DNA of 64,000 bases from Deltaproteobacteria bacterium (GCA_029262515.1 JAJCZH010000002.1:81023-145022), one strand, 5' to 3'. Positions 29,401 to 39,732 are shown, counted from the first letter of the stretch. Notes: a model not told the origin generated them from the sequence alone. A program made the numbers and translations.

Positions 29401-29480
29401 TTAATATCGATCATTAAAATATAATTTTATACAATTCTAATAAAAAATCGATACTTCATAATTTAATAAGGAGATGTAGC

Positions 29481-30128
29481 GTGGTCATGAATAACAAGAG
29501 GCTTTCACGAACCTGTAAAGCCTTACTCTTCGTATGTTCGTTAACACTGCTCTTGTTCGTAGCCCAAAACGCCAATGCCACCAGCATTTTAGAGATTGAG
29601 CCAAATAACTCTTTAGCCGGGGCGCAGAATATCGATGCGGACTTCTCAACCGGAGCTAACGCCGATATCATAAATTCCGTCACTAACCCGTGGGTATCGA
29701 TAAGCGGTACCGGAGACGGCACATTCGATTACTACTCTTTTACCGTGGCCAATGCCGGTGATACCGGTATCTTCGATATCGACTACGGGATTAGTTCCAT
29801 CGGTTCTATGGATACTGTAATAGAGTTGTATTCAATTAGCGGTGGCGCCCCTATCGCTTGGAACGACGATGCCTCTACCTCAGATGGAGCAGGCGGCAGT
29901 ACTTCCTTTCTCGATTCTTATCTATCACATACATTTGCATCGGCAGGCACATATGTAATAAGTGTTTTAGAATTTCCCAATGTCGCCCCAAGTGCTGAAA
30001 AAGCCTATACGTTGCAGGTTTCTATTGAGAACCATGCCACTTCAGCGGTTCCGGAGCCTTCTATGCTGCTTCTGCTCGGAAGCGGACTTGTAGGCCTCGG
30101 GTATGTGAGGAGAAGATTCAAGAAGTAA
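29481..30128 (+). CDS. PEP-CTERM sorting-domain exported protein with DVUA0089/PPC-like domain
   Basis: Signal peptide; EIEPNNSLAGAQNID; FDYYSFTV..DTVIELYS; C-terminal VPEPSMLLLLGSGLVGLGYVRRRFKK; RBS aaggag. Confidence 0.93.
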   Translation: MVMNNKRLSRTCKALLFVCSLTLLLFVAQNANATSILEIEPNNSLAGAQNIDADFSTGANADIINSVTNPWVSISGTGDGTFDYYSFTVANAGDTGIFDIDYGISSIGSMDTVIELYSISGGAPIAWNDDASTSDGAGGSTSFLDSYLSHTFASAGTYVISVLEFPNVAPSAEKAYTLQVSIENHATSAVPEPSMLLLLGSGLVGLGYVRRRFKK

Positions 30129-30148
30129 TACTTGCTAATAGTAACTTT

Positions 30149-30186
30149 AAAAACCCATCGGTCTAAATGGCCGGTGGGTTTTGTTT
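30149..30186 (+). terminator. Intrinsic terminator after PEP-CTERM gene
   Basis: aaaacccatcgg...ccggtgggttttgttt. Confidence 0.82.
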
Positions 30187-30365
30187 ATTTCTGGTGGAAT
30201 CGCAACGAGCATAAGCCTGCATGCAAAGTACGACCCTTATAAAACATTCTTTGAGCATTGGTGCCCTATTCGCAGAAAAGGCGTACAGGTTTTGTGCTTT
30301 CTTGACACCAAAGTTTCATAGGTGTATCTTCTTACTTGTCTGTTCAGGTTTATTTTTGAAGTATT

Positions 30366-31274
30366 GTGTTAGAGGAGGTTCTCTTTTTGAAATTACTGTC
30401 GTGCGGTTTTAAGCTTTTTTTTCTTCTTGTACTGCTTTTATTGATCGAAGCTTGCGCCACGGTACCGTATACCGAACGGAGTCAGTTTATAATGGTCTCC
30501 GAGGGCGAAGAGGTAGCCCTCGGAACGCGCGCCTTTGAGGACGTGAAGAAAGAATCGAGCCTTTCTACTGATCCGGCGCTGAATGCCATGATAAAGCGGG
30601 TGGGTAAAAGGATAGCGACCGCTTCTGGTATTGAGGGTTACGAGTGGGAGTTTATCATAATAGAGGACGAGCAGGTAAACGCCTTTGCGCTGCCCGGGGG
30701 CAAGGTCGCCTTTTATACCGGCATTCTGCCGCTATGCGAGGATGAGGCCGGAATGGCCGTGGTTATGGGCCATGAAGTGGCCCATGTGATTGCACGTCAC
30801 GGAGCCGAGAGGGTCTCTCAGGGGCGCGCGCTAGCTATCGGGCAGGCGATACTCTCGGTGGCGCTTTCGTCCTCCTCGCCCGTAACCCAAGAAGTGGTAG
30901 GAAATGCTTACGGTATAGGGGCCAAGGTCGGGGTTGTACTGCCCTTTAGCCGTTCACATGAGTCTGAGGCGGACGAAATAGGTCTGACGATAATGGCGCG
31001 TGCCGGTTACGATCCAGCAACCGCCGTTGAGTTCTGGAAGAGGATGGCAAAGAACTCCGAGGGAAAGAGTAACATGCCGGAACTGCTCTCAACGCATCCG
31101 GGGGATAAGGATAGAATAGAGAAGCTCAACGCCTTAAGGGCCGAAGCTGACGTTGAGTATGACAAGGCCCTTGCCGAGCATCCGGAGTATAGAAGAGCGC
31201 CCGAAAGAATCGTTATGCCGCCGAAGAAGCCGGTAAAGAACGGGACTGGAAAGCAGAAAATAACCGAGCCGTGA
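30366..31274 (+). CDS. M48 family metallopeptidase, probable lipoprotein
   Basis: VMGHEVAHVIARHGAERVSQ (HExxH), SHESEADEIGLTIMARAGYDPATAVEFWKRM, LLSTHPGDKDRIEKL; LLIEAC lipobox. Confidence 0.93.
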   Translation: MLEEVLFLKLLSCGFKLFFLLVLLLLIEACATVPYTERSQFIMVSEGEEVALGTRAFEDVKKESSLSTDPALNAMIKRVGKRIATASGIEGYEWEFIIIEDEQVNAFALPGGKVAFYTGILPLCEDEAGMAVVMGHEVAHVIARHGAERVSQGRALAIGQAILSVALSSSSPVTQEVVGNAYGIGAKVGVVLPFSRSHESEADEIGLTIMARAGYDPATAVEFWKRMAKNSEGKSNMPELLSTHPGDKDRIEKLNALRAEADVEYDKALAEHPEYRRAPERIVMPPKKPVKNGTGKQKITEP

Positions 31275-31341
31275 GTCTATGGTACTTTCATGTATTTTAG
31301 AGGGGCCGTGTAGAGATGCATTCATTTTGTACTAATTACTA

Positions 31342-32613
31342 ATGGTAACTTTTTATATGCGTAATATCTTTGATCAATATTCGCAGCCTGAAAACCGCCT
31401 AACACATGCTCTTGTGTGTGCATTGGGTGAAGACAATAAATTACTTCGTTATTTTATTCGTTGGGTAACGGGAAAGGCAGGGCCAAAAGGTACTCATATT
31501 GTTGAACAGAGGTTGCCCGGCGACCCAGAGCTTAGTGAGGATGAATCTGAAAGGCGAGGCTTACCTGATGCGTGGATATACGATGATAATAGTTGGTCGC
31601 TTCTTGTTGAGAGTAAGGTGTCGGCAGTTTTAAAAAATGAGCAATTATGTCGCCATTATAACACTGCGTTGCGCCGTGGGTTTGATGATATTACCCTCCT
31701 TGCCATAGATGTTATTCTACCAAAACAAAAGCTACCAGAATACGTAATTTTCAGAAAATGGTCAGAAGTATACACTTGCTTATGTAAACAATCTCAGTAT
31801 TCAGATTGGGCATTAAAGACTGCCCGTTATATGGAAGTTGTTGAATCGAAGTGGTCTGTTGATGGTTATTTAAAGGAGGGGGCTTTGACAGTATTTTCCG
31901 GGATTCCATTCTCTAATGACAATCCTTACAACTATTCAGAGGCTAAAAGGCTTATTAAGTTAGTCATGGGTGAGCTTCGAGTCAGAAAAGACCTTAAAAC
32001 GCAATTGGGCATGAACCCGCATGGCATAGGGCGTGGTGCAATTACAGGAAAAGATGGTGCTGGTGTATGGGATTTTCTGCGCCTTAAAACATCCAATAAT
32101 AAGGAAGCATTTACTAAATATCCTCATTTAACACTGGCATTGGAAAGAGATAGAATTCTTACAATCATTACAGTACCACACGGAATCAAGACAGCTTTTA
32201 GAAGAAATGTTGTTGATTTGGGATTTGAAGGGTTTAGCGAGTTGATGGCTGATGTTAATAATAATCTTTACAAGGTCTTGATTAAAACCGAGGGTGCGGC
32301 CCCGTGGGTTATTGTGGTTCAACGGCGTTATCCAACTCAACGATCTGCTGCCATTATGGATGCTCGTATTGAGTATGATCTTAGAACGGCATTTCCTACT
32401 AAAGGAAAGCAAACTGTAAAAGTACAGCAAGAGTGGCTTAAGGCCACTTATGAGGCGTTGTCCAGAAAGCGTTCTAATCTACAGGTTGCTGTTGGTGCAA
32501 TTTTCCCATATCGTACCTGCAAGATGACAAGTAACAAAAATATAATCGATTCTATTGCCAGCACCTGGATTGCATGCAAACCACTAGTAGATACCTTGCT
32601 AAAAAAGAGGTAG
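31342..32613 (+). CDS. Putative PD-(D/E)XK nuclease-like protein
   Basis: RLTHALVCALGE...GLPDAWIYDDNSWSLLVESKVSAVLKNEQLCRHY: PD-x10-ExK motif; visibly more AT-rich than neighbours. Confidence 0.65.
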   Translation: MVTFYMRNIFDQYSQPENRLTHALVCALGEDNKLLRYFIRWVTGKAGPKGTHIVEQRLPGDPELSEDESERRGLPDAWIYDDNSWSLLVESKVSAVLKNEQLCRHYNTALRRGFDDITLLAIDVILPKQKLPEYVIFRKWSEVYTCLCKQSQYSDWALKTARYMEVVESKWSVDGYLKEGALTVFSGIPFSNDNPYNYSEAKRLIKLVMGELRVRKDLKTQLGMNPHGIGRGAITGKDGAGVWDFLRLKTSNNKEAFTKYPHLTLALERDRILTIITVPHGIKTAFRRNVVDLGFEGFSELMADVNNNLYKVLIKTEGAAPWVIVVQRRYPTQRSAAIMDARIEYDLRTAFPTKGKQTVKVQQEWLKATYEALSRKRSNLQVAVGAIFPYRTCKMTSNKNIIDSIASTWIACKPLVDTLLKKR

Positions 32614-32707
32614 TACCGTAGCTGGGTGGAATGGAGTGAGTTAAGCCCGCACAAATGCTCTGCAAGAGCAAAAGCTGAAAATGTTTTTTGTTGACTAGCT
32701 CCAACCT

Positions 32708-33004
32708 CTAACCCATATGGACGGCAAAAGCGGTTAACTGCTCTGTAGCCCTTATTCCTCTCGTTTCGCCCTTTTTAACGAAGATCATGCTGCCGGCTTT
32801 AATTTCCTGTTCCTCTTCACCTACGGTCATAACCCCTGTGCCGCTTATTATATAGAATACCCCGGTGCCGCTCGGATGCGGCGGTATCTTCTGGCCAGCA
32901 TTTAGGCAGATGAGTGGTACTTTATACTCCGCTCCCGCACGCAGTATCTTCGGTGCAAACTCGTCTGAAAAACCGACCCTGTCGTTGACGTCTATTAGTT
33001 CCAT
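32708..33004 (-). CDS. Small cupin domain protein
   Basis: KIPPHPSGTGVFYIISGTGVMTVGEEEQEIKAGSMIFVKKGETRGIRA. Confidence 0.88.
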   Translation of the reverse strand: MELIDVNDRVGFSDEFAPKILRAGAEYKVPLICLNAGQKIPPHPSGTGVFYIISGTGVMTVGEEEQEIKAGSMIFVKKGETRGIRATEQLTAFAVHMG

Positions 33005-33129
33005 ACTTAATTTCTCCGTTCTGGTTTAATCATAATATTCTTTTTGCCATTACAGAAGAGTACAACTACCCGCTCTTTTGGGCAACAGAAAAAGAGCTGT
33101 CAGAAAAAGGGCGGGGTGCCTTTCGGCAC

Positions 33130-34821
33130 TTACTCTTTGCGTTGCAGAAATAGCATAGTAAGGTCGTCGTCCTTGGCAGGTTTACCGAACCTGCCAAGCT
33201 CATTTAAGAATGCTTGAGCCAGCCTTCTGCTGCCACTGTTGCGATTTATAGCGACCCATTCCTTAACCCGTTTTATACCGAACATATTTATATTATCCTT
33301 TTTCGAGCGGAGTTCTGTTACGCCGTCTGTAAAGACAGCGAGCAGATCACCTTCTGATAAAACTTGCTCTCTGGTAGGCATGGAGAGTTCCGGAAATATT
33401 CCAAGCGGGGTGCCCATAGATTCAAGAAGTATGGTCTGTTTGTGAGAAGCGAGCACCGGTGGTGTATGTCCTGCATTGAACCAGTGTACGACGTTTGAAT
33501 CAGGAACCAGTTCAGCCATGAAGACGGTTACGAAGCGGCCTCGTGTTAGAATGTTGCTCATTGCGCTATTGGTAATATTCGGGACCTGGTCGAAAGGCTG
33601 TCCCGAACTCGCTAGCGCATGTATAATGGCATGCAGGTTCGCTACGGTAAGCGCAGCAGAGTAACCCTTGCCCGCAACATCGGCTACAACAAACCAAAGG
33701 CGCCCGTCATCGAGTTCTAGAATATCATAATAATCTCCACCGACGTCATAGCAGCTCTGCTGGTAGGTTTCGAGAGCAAACCTCTTGGGTATGGGCGGGT
33801 TGCTCGGCAAGAGGCCGCTCTGAATCTCTGCGGCGATGCTTAGTGCGTCCTTTAAGTCGTCCCGTTCTTGCAGTCCTTCAAGGGCCGTGTTTAGGCTGCG
33901 GGCCATGTTTCCTGTTTCGTCATCGAGCAGCACGGGCACGCGCTTGCTGTACTGCCCCTCCTTTATGGACTCCATGCCGCACTCAAGTTCATCTATAACC
34001 AGTTTCATGGTTCTGCGCATCATATAAACGAGATAAGATCCGCAGATTAGAACGCCGAGAAACATCTGGAAAATCGACGTATACGCGGCACGCCTGTGAT
34101 GAGGCTCGTCCATATCGCGGGCAATCATGAAAAGAATGGCCATCAACATCAAAGGAAGCACGCTTGTTATAATAAAGAGCTGCCAGGGCCGTTTCGTTAC
34201 GCTGATCATGGAAGATGTGTGAGGGGCGGTCTGGAGGTTGCCGGTAAAGATATTCTGTTGGCTGAGAGACTTGCGAAGACGTGTTGTAAAGTTGAGTGTC
34301 CTTGATACGCCGAGCACGGTGGTCACCAATCCGAAGGCGAAGTAATGGGTTAATGCAGTACCGAAAATAAGCCCTGCCGGTGGTCTGCCTGCCGGGTACG
34401 CAGAGGGTACGGCGAGCAGTACAACATCTATGGAGGCAAAGAGCAGACCGGCGAGAAGGAAGGCCTTGCCGATTCTGTAAGGTAGCGCATAAATAGCCGT
34501 TTCAATAAGTGGCGGGTCGGTTGGTAACGAGTTATTGATAAGAAGTGCGAGCGGACGGTAAGCCCATAACCCGGCCACTACGAAAACGGTGATGGTGATC
34601 AGAAGAGAAATGGTCACCATTACCGGGTATATAGGTTCGGTAACCACCCCCCTGCCCATTATGGTGTCGCCGATAGGGCCGACGGCATATACGAGCAGTA
34701 CAGGCCAGAAGCCTGTAATGAATCCGAGTCGTGTCGTCTCTACCTGCGAAAAAGAATCGGATGCTTTTTTAAAAATCATTGCCGAGGTAACCTTACTGGT
34801 GGCACGCTGGATTGCGGGCAA
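33130..34821 (-). CDS. Membrane HAMP-like / PP2C-type SpoIIE serine phosphatase
   Basis: AAEIQSGLLPSNPPIPKRFALETYQQSCYDVGGDYYDI..VVADVAGKGYSAAL..FTDGVTELRS; N-terminal TM segments. Confidence 0.9.
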   Translation of the reverse strand: MPAIQRATSKVTSAMIFKKASDSFSQVETTRLGFITGFWPVLLVYAVGPIGDTIMGRGVVTEPIYPVMVTISLLITITVFVVAGLWAYRPLALLINNSLPTDPPLIETAIYALPYRIGKAFLLAGLLFASIDVVLLAVPSAYPAGRPPAGLIFGTALTHYFAFGLVTTVLGVSRTLNFTTRLRKSLSQQNIFTGNLQTAPHTSSMISVTKRPWQLFIITSVLPLMLMAILFMIARDMDEPHHRRAAYTSIFQMFLGVLICGSYLVYMMRRTMKLVIDELECGMESIKEGQYSKRVPVLLDDETGNMARSLNTALEGLQERDDLKDALSIAAEIQSGLLPSNPPIPKRFALETYQQSCYDVGGDYYDILELDDGRLWFVVADVAGKGYSAALTVANLHAIIHALASSGQPFDQVPNITNSAMSNILTRGRFVTVFMAELVPDSNVVHWFNAGHTPPVLASHKQTILLESMGTPLGIFPELSMPTREQVLSEGDLLAVFTDGVTELRSKKDNINMFGIKRVKEWVAINRNSGSRRLAQAFLNELGRFGKPAKDDDLTMLFLQRKE

Positions 34822-35189
34822 TAAAAAAGAAGCTTAATGTTTTTAGCCTGTCACGGGCAGGGAGTAGCAGGTACGGTTTGTATGCTGTTAGAAATAGTAT
34901 AGCACCGTTGATGTTGGAAATCTTTGCTGTCGGTAGTGTGCTCTATTCGGGTCAGAATATATCCACCTGTTTTTGTCTATTGCCTGAAGAGATATCGATT
35001 GTTTTTAGTTACTATTGGCTGAAGAGTGGAAGGGTGCAGGGCTGCTTTCTTATTATATTATAGGGATTGTCCCGCCTATAAGAGGTCTCGGATACTGAAC
35101 CGGCACTAGAACTCGCGTAAGCACAGGAGCAGGTATTAAAAGTGGTTATCGACTCCTGGACTTATCCAGTTTCTGGTTTTTACTTGATC

Positions 35190-35522
35190 TTACTTGGAGG
35201 CAAGTGCTTTGAGATGTGTTATTATTGCGCTTACTTCTGCATCGGTCAGCTTCTGTGCCGGCATGCCCATTGCGAATTGGGAGAATTTTTTATCGGCGCC
35301 GTTGCGACCCTTCAGTATTACTGCTGTTATTGCTTCATCGGTACCGGAGCTTATAAACCGGTTACCCGTAAAAGCATTACCCATAATACTGCCCTGACCG
35401 TCTGCTCCGTGGCACATTGCGCATCTAGACTTATAAAGATCCGCGCCGTCCGCAGCCAAAGCGGTACCTACAAAGAGCATGGAGGTTGCAACCAGCATTA
35501 GACTCACAAAGACTCTTTTCAT
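35190..35522 (-). CDS. Class I c-type cytochrome, monoheme
   Basis: Signal peptide; GADLYKSRCAMCHGADGQGS..MGMPAQKLTDAEVSAIITHLKAL. Confidence 0.93.
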   Translation of the reverse strand: MKRVFVSLMLVATSMLFVGTALAADGADLYKSRCAMCHGADGQGSIMGNAFTGNRFISSGTDEAITAVILKGRNGADKKFSQFAMGMPAQKLTDAEVSAIITHLKALASK

Positions 35523-35650
35523 AGGTCGTTCCTTTCTTTAAAAGCTCTTGTTCTATTATAATTGCTTTATACTATTCTACTCCTTCTGGCGGTTTATAGT
35601 CAACCTTGTAAGAGAAGAATCTATTGTCATTAATAGAGCCGGCGACCATT

Positions 35651-37366
35651 TCAGCGCCCCCTTGCTCTCTCGGAGTATTCGGCGGCTCGCTTGCTGTCAC
35701 CCATGAGCGCATAAGCCTTTGAGATGTTCTGGTAGGCCTCGGTGGCGTTCGGCTCAAGCGAGATGACGCGCTTGAAGTCGGTTATGGCCTCAGGGTATTT
35801 TCCAAGGTTTGCGTATGCCGCGCCCCGGTTAAAGTATGCGCCCGCGTATGACGAGTTGAGCCGTATGGCAATGGTCAGATCTGTTACGGCGTCATTGTAG
35901 CGCCTCTGCATGCTGTAAGCCTTTGCCCGGTTATAGTAAGCAAGTACATGGTTTGGCATAATCTCTATTGCGCGTGAGAAGTCGGCTGTTGCATCATCTA
36001 TTTTACCCAACCCTCCAAGCGCGATTCCCCTGTTGGTATAGGCGATCGGCACGTTATCAGGGTAGAGCGCTATCTCGTGGCTCCACAACGTAATAGAGTT
36101 TTGCCAGACGGAAATCTGTTTTATGGTAAGGGGTGCAAATATAACCGAGATGACGACAAGCGCCGTAATTCCCGCTGGCAGAACTCTTCCTTTAAAGAGT
36201 CTCTTCAGCACGATACCCGCGACTATGCCAACAAGAAGAAAGGGCGCTATGGAAGGAAGGTATGTGTAACGGTCTGCGGCCGACTGGGCTCCGATCTGCA
36301 CTATGCCAGATACCGGAAACAGCATTATAAAGTATGCGGCCCATGCTGCTGCAACCATACGGTACTTCTTATAGAGGAGGAAAGAGAGAACGGTAATAAC
36401 GATGCAGAGCGTGAGGGATGCGAGAAACGGCGCACCGGCAAGCGAGACAGTGGCCTGGTGCGGGTAGTATGGCGCAAGCCCCGTGGGCAGAACCATCTTT
36501 ACCAGGTAAAAGATATAGGCCCTGGCGGCAATCAGTATTCGGGTGAGTATGGAGTAGTTCTCTAAAGAGCCGATTGCACCGCCTGCGCTCTGTGTGCTTA
36601 TGGCGATTATAGACGAGAGGGCGCTTAAGAGCACAAATGGGAGTTTTTCAACAAGAACGACTGAGCGAATACCCTGCCACCGTCTCAGCGGGTATATATC
36701 TGCTATTATCAGAAGCACCGGAAGCGTTACAGCCATCGGTTTGCTCAAAAGCGCGGCGATAAAGGCTAAGAGCGAGAGGGCATAAAAGAGCCACCCTCGG
36801 CCTCCTCTCGTGTACCGTAAGTAGCTCAGTAACGAGAGTAGAAAAAAGAGGGCGCAGAGCAGGTCTTTACGCTCGGCGGCCCATGCAACGGATTCAACAT
36901 GGAGCGGATGGATTCCGAACAGAAGGCCTGTCGTAAGGGCTGCGACAATGATGCTGCTCTTTTGCCCGTTTTCGCACCACGGTTTTTCACTGCCCTCTAC
37001 GCGCAAAAGCGAAAGGGTCATGAGTTTCCATGAGAGGATAAAGACGAGGCTACTGTTTATCGAGTGGATAAGGATGGAAGTAAGGTGGTGCCCCGCAGGG
37101 TTTACACCGAAGAGTTTATAATCAACGGCGTGCGATATCATGGTTATCGGGTGCCAGTTGCCAGATACAATCGAAGTGAAGGCCCACTTTATAAATTGAC
37201 CGTCGATCGATCTGATCATCCGGTTTTTATATATGTAGGCGGCATCGTCCCAGTTGACAAAGTCGTTATAGAGTGTCGGAGAAAAGACCGCGAAGGTCAC
37301 GACAGCAACGACAATCGAAAAGAGCCAGACCTTTCTGCCCATATGACAAATATCGTTATCCGGCAC
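35651..37366 (-). CDS. Multi-pass membrane protein with C-terminal TPRs (TMTC/O-mannosyltransferase-like)
   Basis: NDFVNWDDAAYIYKN..HPITMISHAVDYKLFGVNPAGHHLTSILIHSIN..FGIHPLHVESVAWAAERKDLL; four C-terminal TPR units. Confidence 0.88.
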   Translation of the reverse strand: MPDNDICHMGRKVWLFSIVVAVVTFAVFSPTLYNDFVNWDDAAYIYKNRMIRSIDGQFIKWAFTSIVSGNWHPITMISHAVDYKLFGVNPAGHHLTSILIHSINSSLVFILSWKLMTLSLLRVEGSEKPWCENGQKSSIIVAALTTGLLFGIHPLHVESVAWAAERKDLLCALFFLLSLLSYLRYTRGGRGWLFYALSLLAFIAALLSKPMAVTLPVLLIIADIYPLRRWQGIRSVVLVEKLPFVLLSALSSIIAISTQSAGGAIGSLENYSILTRILIAARAYIFYLVKMVLPTGLAPYYPHQATVSLAGAPFLASLTLCIVITVLSFLLYKKYRMVAAAWAAYFIMLFPVSGIVQIGAQSAADRYTYLPSIAPFLLVGIVAGIVLKRLFKGRVLPAGITALVVISVIFAPLTIKQISVWQNSITLWSHEIALYPDNVPIAYTNRGIALGGLGKIDDATADFSRAIEIMPNHVLAYYNRAKAYSMQRRYNDAVTDLTIAIRLNSSYAGAYFNRGAAYANLGKYPEAITDFKRVISLEPNATEAYQNISKAYALMGDSKRAAEYSERARGR

Positions 37367-37618
37367 CTGTAATCTCCATTCCCCGCCACTCTCTTCAGGC
37401 TCTCTGTTTAGGGCTTGGATGCCCGGTGGTTACTCTCTCTTTTCGGCTAAAGGACGCTGATCTTTTAACTTAAATTTACCCGCCGGGTCAAGCCCTGAGT
37501 GGAAGGTGCCGTCACGCCACCGCCAACTAGAGAGCCTCAAGTAGATAGACTGGGTATGGTAACTAAACGGTGGGCGGGGTGACTTGATGAGCTGTGCAGC
37601 CTGTTGAAGCAGGAATAA

Positions 37619-38130
37619 TTAAGGTGAACGCAGGCTGACAATAAACCTTCTGCCCGGTTTTTCTACGTACTTCCATACAATAGTAGACTCTGTGACCAGG
37701 ATTGCCCAGAACGCTATAAAGTGAAGTGGCTCAGGTATGATGGCAATAAATCCCTTACCACTTCCATACATAGTCAAGATGAAAAAGTGAAGCAAGTACA
37801 TCGAATAGCTGATTTCTCCTAAAAAAACCAGACTCTTGGAAGATAAGATACGAGATACCAGACCTGATTCTGAAGCGATAACAAAGATCAGAATGGCAAA
37901 AGGTATGCTTGAGCTAGTATGGACTAAATAGGTGTTTCCCGCAAACCACATTGGGATTTTGTAGACATAAACAGATAGAAGTAGCGACATACCGACAATA
38001 GAGACCACTATTACCTCAAGCAATGTGTTAGACCGAAACAGTGTCCCGTATCGTCTCCATGCCAAAGCCGTGCACATTCCAAGGACAAATTCAAAGAGAC
38101 GGGCAAGCGGGTTATAGATATAACACCGCT
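37619..38130 (-). pseudogene. C-terminal fragment of acyltransferase-3 family membrane protein
   Basis: Reading extends 5' as RCYIYNPLARLFEFVLGMCTALAWRR before an in-frame stop; FLGEISYSMYLLHFF; catalytic N-terminal half absent. Confidence 0.75.
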
Positions 38131-38160
38131 AACGCTTTTTCAAATCAATAGATATTAAGA

Positions 38161-38313
38161 TTAGTGTGAATGACCGTGACTATTACGCATGTCTTGGGTA
38201 GTAGCATCCTCACCTCCCACTAGCATACCTGCCACTACAAACAATGTAGCCACCAGTATCAATATAGGTATGATTATTGATAGGTTTAATGGTTTTTTCT
38301 TATTATCGCTCAT
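38161..38313 (-). CDS. Small (50 aa) single-TM protein with C-terminal HGHSH
   Basis: MSDNKKKPLNLSIIIPILILVATLFVVAGMLVGGEDATTQDMRNSHGHSH; RBS gagagga; below ORF-track cutoff. Confidence 0.7.
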   Translation of the reverse strand: MSDNKKKPLNLSIIIPILILVATLFVVAGMLVGGEDATTQDMRNSHGHSH

Positions 38314-38340
38314 AAGTTATATTTCCTCTCTTCTCTAAGT

Positions 38341-38958
38341 TTATTTAAAGTGTTTAATGTCTGTGTAGTCACCATTTACTATAAGTGTGATGATCATAGT
38401 TTTCGGTGTCCGGTTTCTCCAGAACCATCCATGAGAACCATCAAAGGCAGCCACGAGAGTACCTTCGCTCTTTTGTTTAGAGCCTTTGTTGTAGCTATGA
38501 TAGTTGATTTTCAATTTTTTTGAATCCGCATGTGTGTCAAAGTTAGCTTTGCCTCCATCTGTCCACCATGTGTATTGCACTTTACTTTCTTTACTCATAG
38601 CAACTTTGATTTCTGTCCCTTCATCTGGAGCTAGTGTTACTTTCATCTCGTGATTTAAAGTGCCTGCAGCAGGTTGAGCGTCTACCTTAGAAGCTTGAGC
38701 ACTCTCTTCTTTTGCCACTGCTTTTGCTTGCTTCTGAGCAGTTTCGTTCGCAAGTTCCTGCGCAAGTGATACTTTGATCTCGCCCATTTTTTTCAGACCA
38801 ACGGTCTTGCCGATACCTGTGGGGTCAATACCGTATTCTGCAGGAAGCACAACAGCTATTAGAAGTATGCCTGCTGCAACCGCTGCTATAATGGTTGACT
38901 TTATAAGCCTCCCTGTAGAAGGAAGTTCTTGTTGTGATGGAATGTTAGAGTTGTACAT
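38341..38958 (-). CDS. Single-TM 'transmembrane anchor' type protein
   Basis: N-terminal TM; C-terminal VQYTWWTDGGKANFDTHADSKKLKINYHSYNKGSKQKSEGTLVAAFDGSHGWFWRNR; adjacent to HupE. Confidence 0.7.
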   Translation of the reverse strand: MYNSNIPSQQELPSTGRLIKSTIIAAVAAGILLIAVVLPAEYGIDPTGIGKTVGLKKMGEIKVSLAQELANETAQKQAKAVAKEESAQASKVDAQPAAGTLNHEMKVTLAPDEGTEIKVAMSKESKVQYTWWTDGGKANFDTHADSKKLKINYHSYNKGSKQKSEGTLVAAFDGSHGWFWRNRTPKTMIITLIVNGDYTDIKHFK

Positions 38959-38991
38959 GTAGTATCTCCTATATTTACCAAGTTGATTTGT

Positions 38992-39732
38992 TTATGAAGT
39001 GAAAAAGCCTGTCAGCTGGTACCCTATCAGAAGAAAGCCCAACATCATCAATACGGTGTTGGCTGAATAAGCGCGATGCATAAAGTTCCCAAAACGTCGC
39101 CAGTAGGTTATCAAAATTAATATAGCCGCAAGAGCCAAAACCTGCCCTACTTCAACACCTATATTAAAGAAGATAAGATTATACAAAAGCCCGTCAGCTG
39201 AAAGCTCATAGTCGAGTATCTTGGTGGCAAGGCCTAGACCGTGGAAAAGTCCAAAGATGAGAGTAGCTATCTTTGTGTTAGGCTGGAAATTAAACCAGCG
39301 TTGGTATGCGCCCATGTTATCAAGTGCCTTGTAGACAATTGAAAAACCAATAATAGCGTCAATGATATAAGCATTGATGCTTATATCCATCAAGACACCG
39401 GAGAGTAATGTAACCACATGACCTACTGCGAAAAGGGTCACATAGATACCTACATCTTTTAAGTGGTATAAGAAAAATATAACTCCGAACAGGAACAGTA
39501 AATGATCATATCCGGTCATCATATGCTTTGCACCAAGGTACATAAACGGTATAGGCAGCACACCGACGATTTCCTGAATATAACCTTTATCTCCGGCTGT
39601 AACGCCGTGAGCTAAAGCATCAGGTATCACTCCAAAGACGATAGCTGTAACTGTTGATAGCCCTAATAGCACAAACAAACTTTTCTTGTTTGTGCACAGT
39701 TGAACAAGTTTAGTCATTGACAGACGCTCCAT
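38992..39732 (-). CDS. HupE/UreJ family membrane protein
   Basis: YLGAKHMMTGYDHLLFLFGVIFFL..FAVGHVVTLLSGVL..FGLFHGLGLATKI. Confidence 0.87.
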   Translation of the reverse strand: MERLSMTKLVQLCTNKKSLFVLLGLSTVTAIVFGVIPDALAHGVTAGDKGYIQEIVGVLPIPFMYLGAKHMMTGYDHLLFLFGVIFFLYHLKDVGIYVTLFAVGHVVTLLSGVLMDISINAYIIDAIIGFSIVYKALDNMGAYQRWFNFQPNTKIATLIFGLFHGLGLATKILDYELSADGLLYNLIFFNIGVEVGQVLALAAILILITYWRRFGNFMHRAYSANTVLMMLGFLLIGYQLTGFFTS

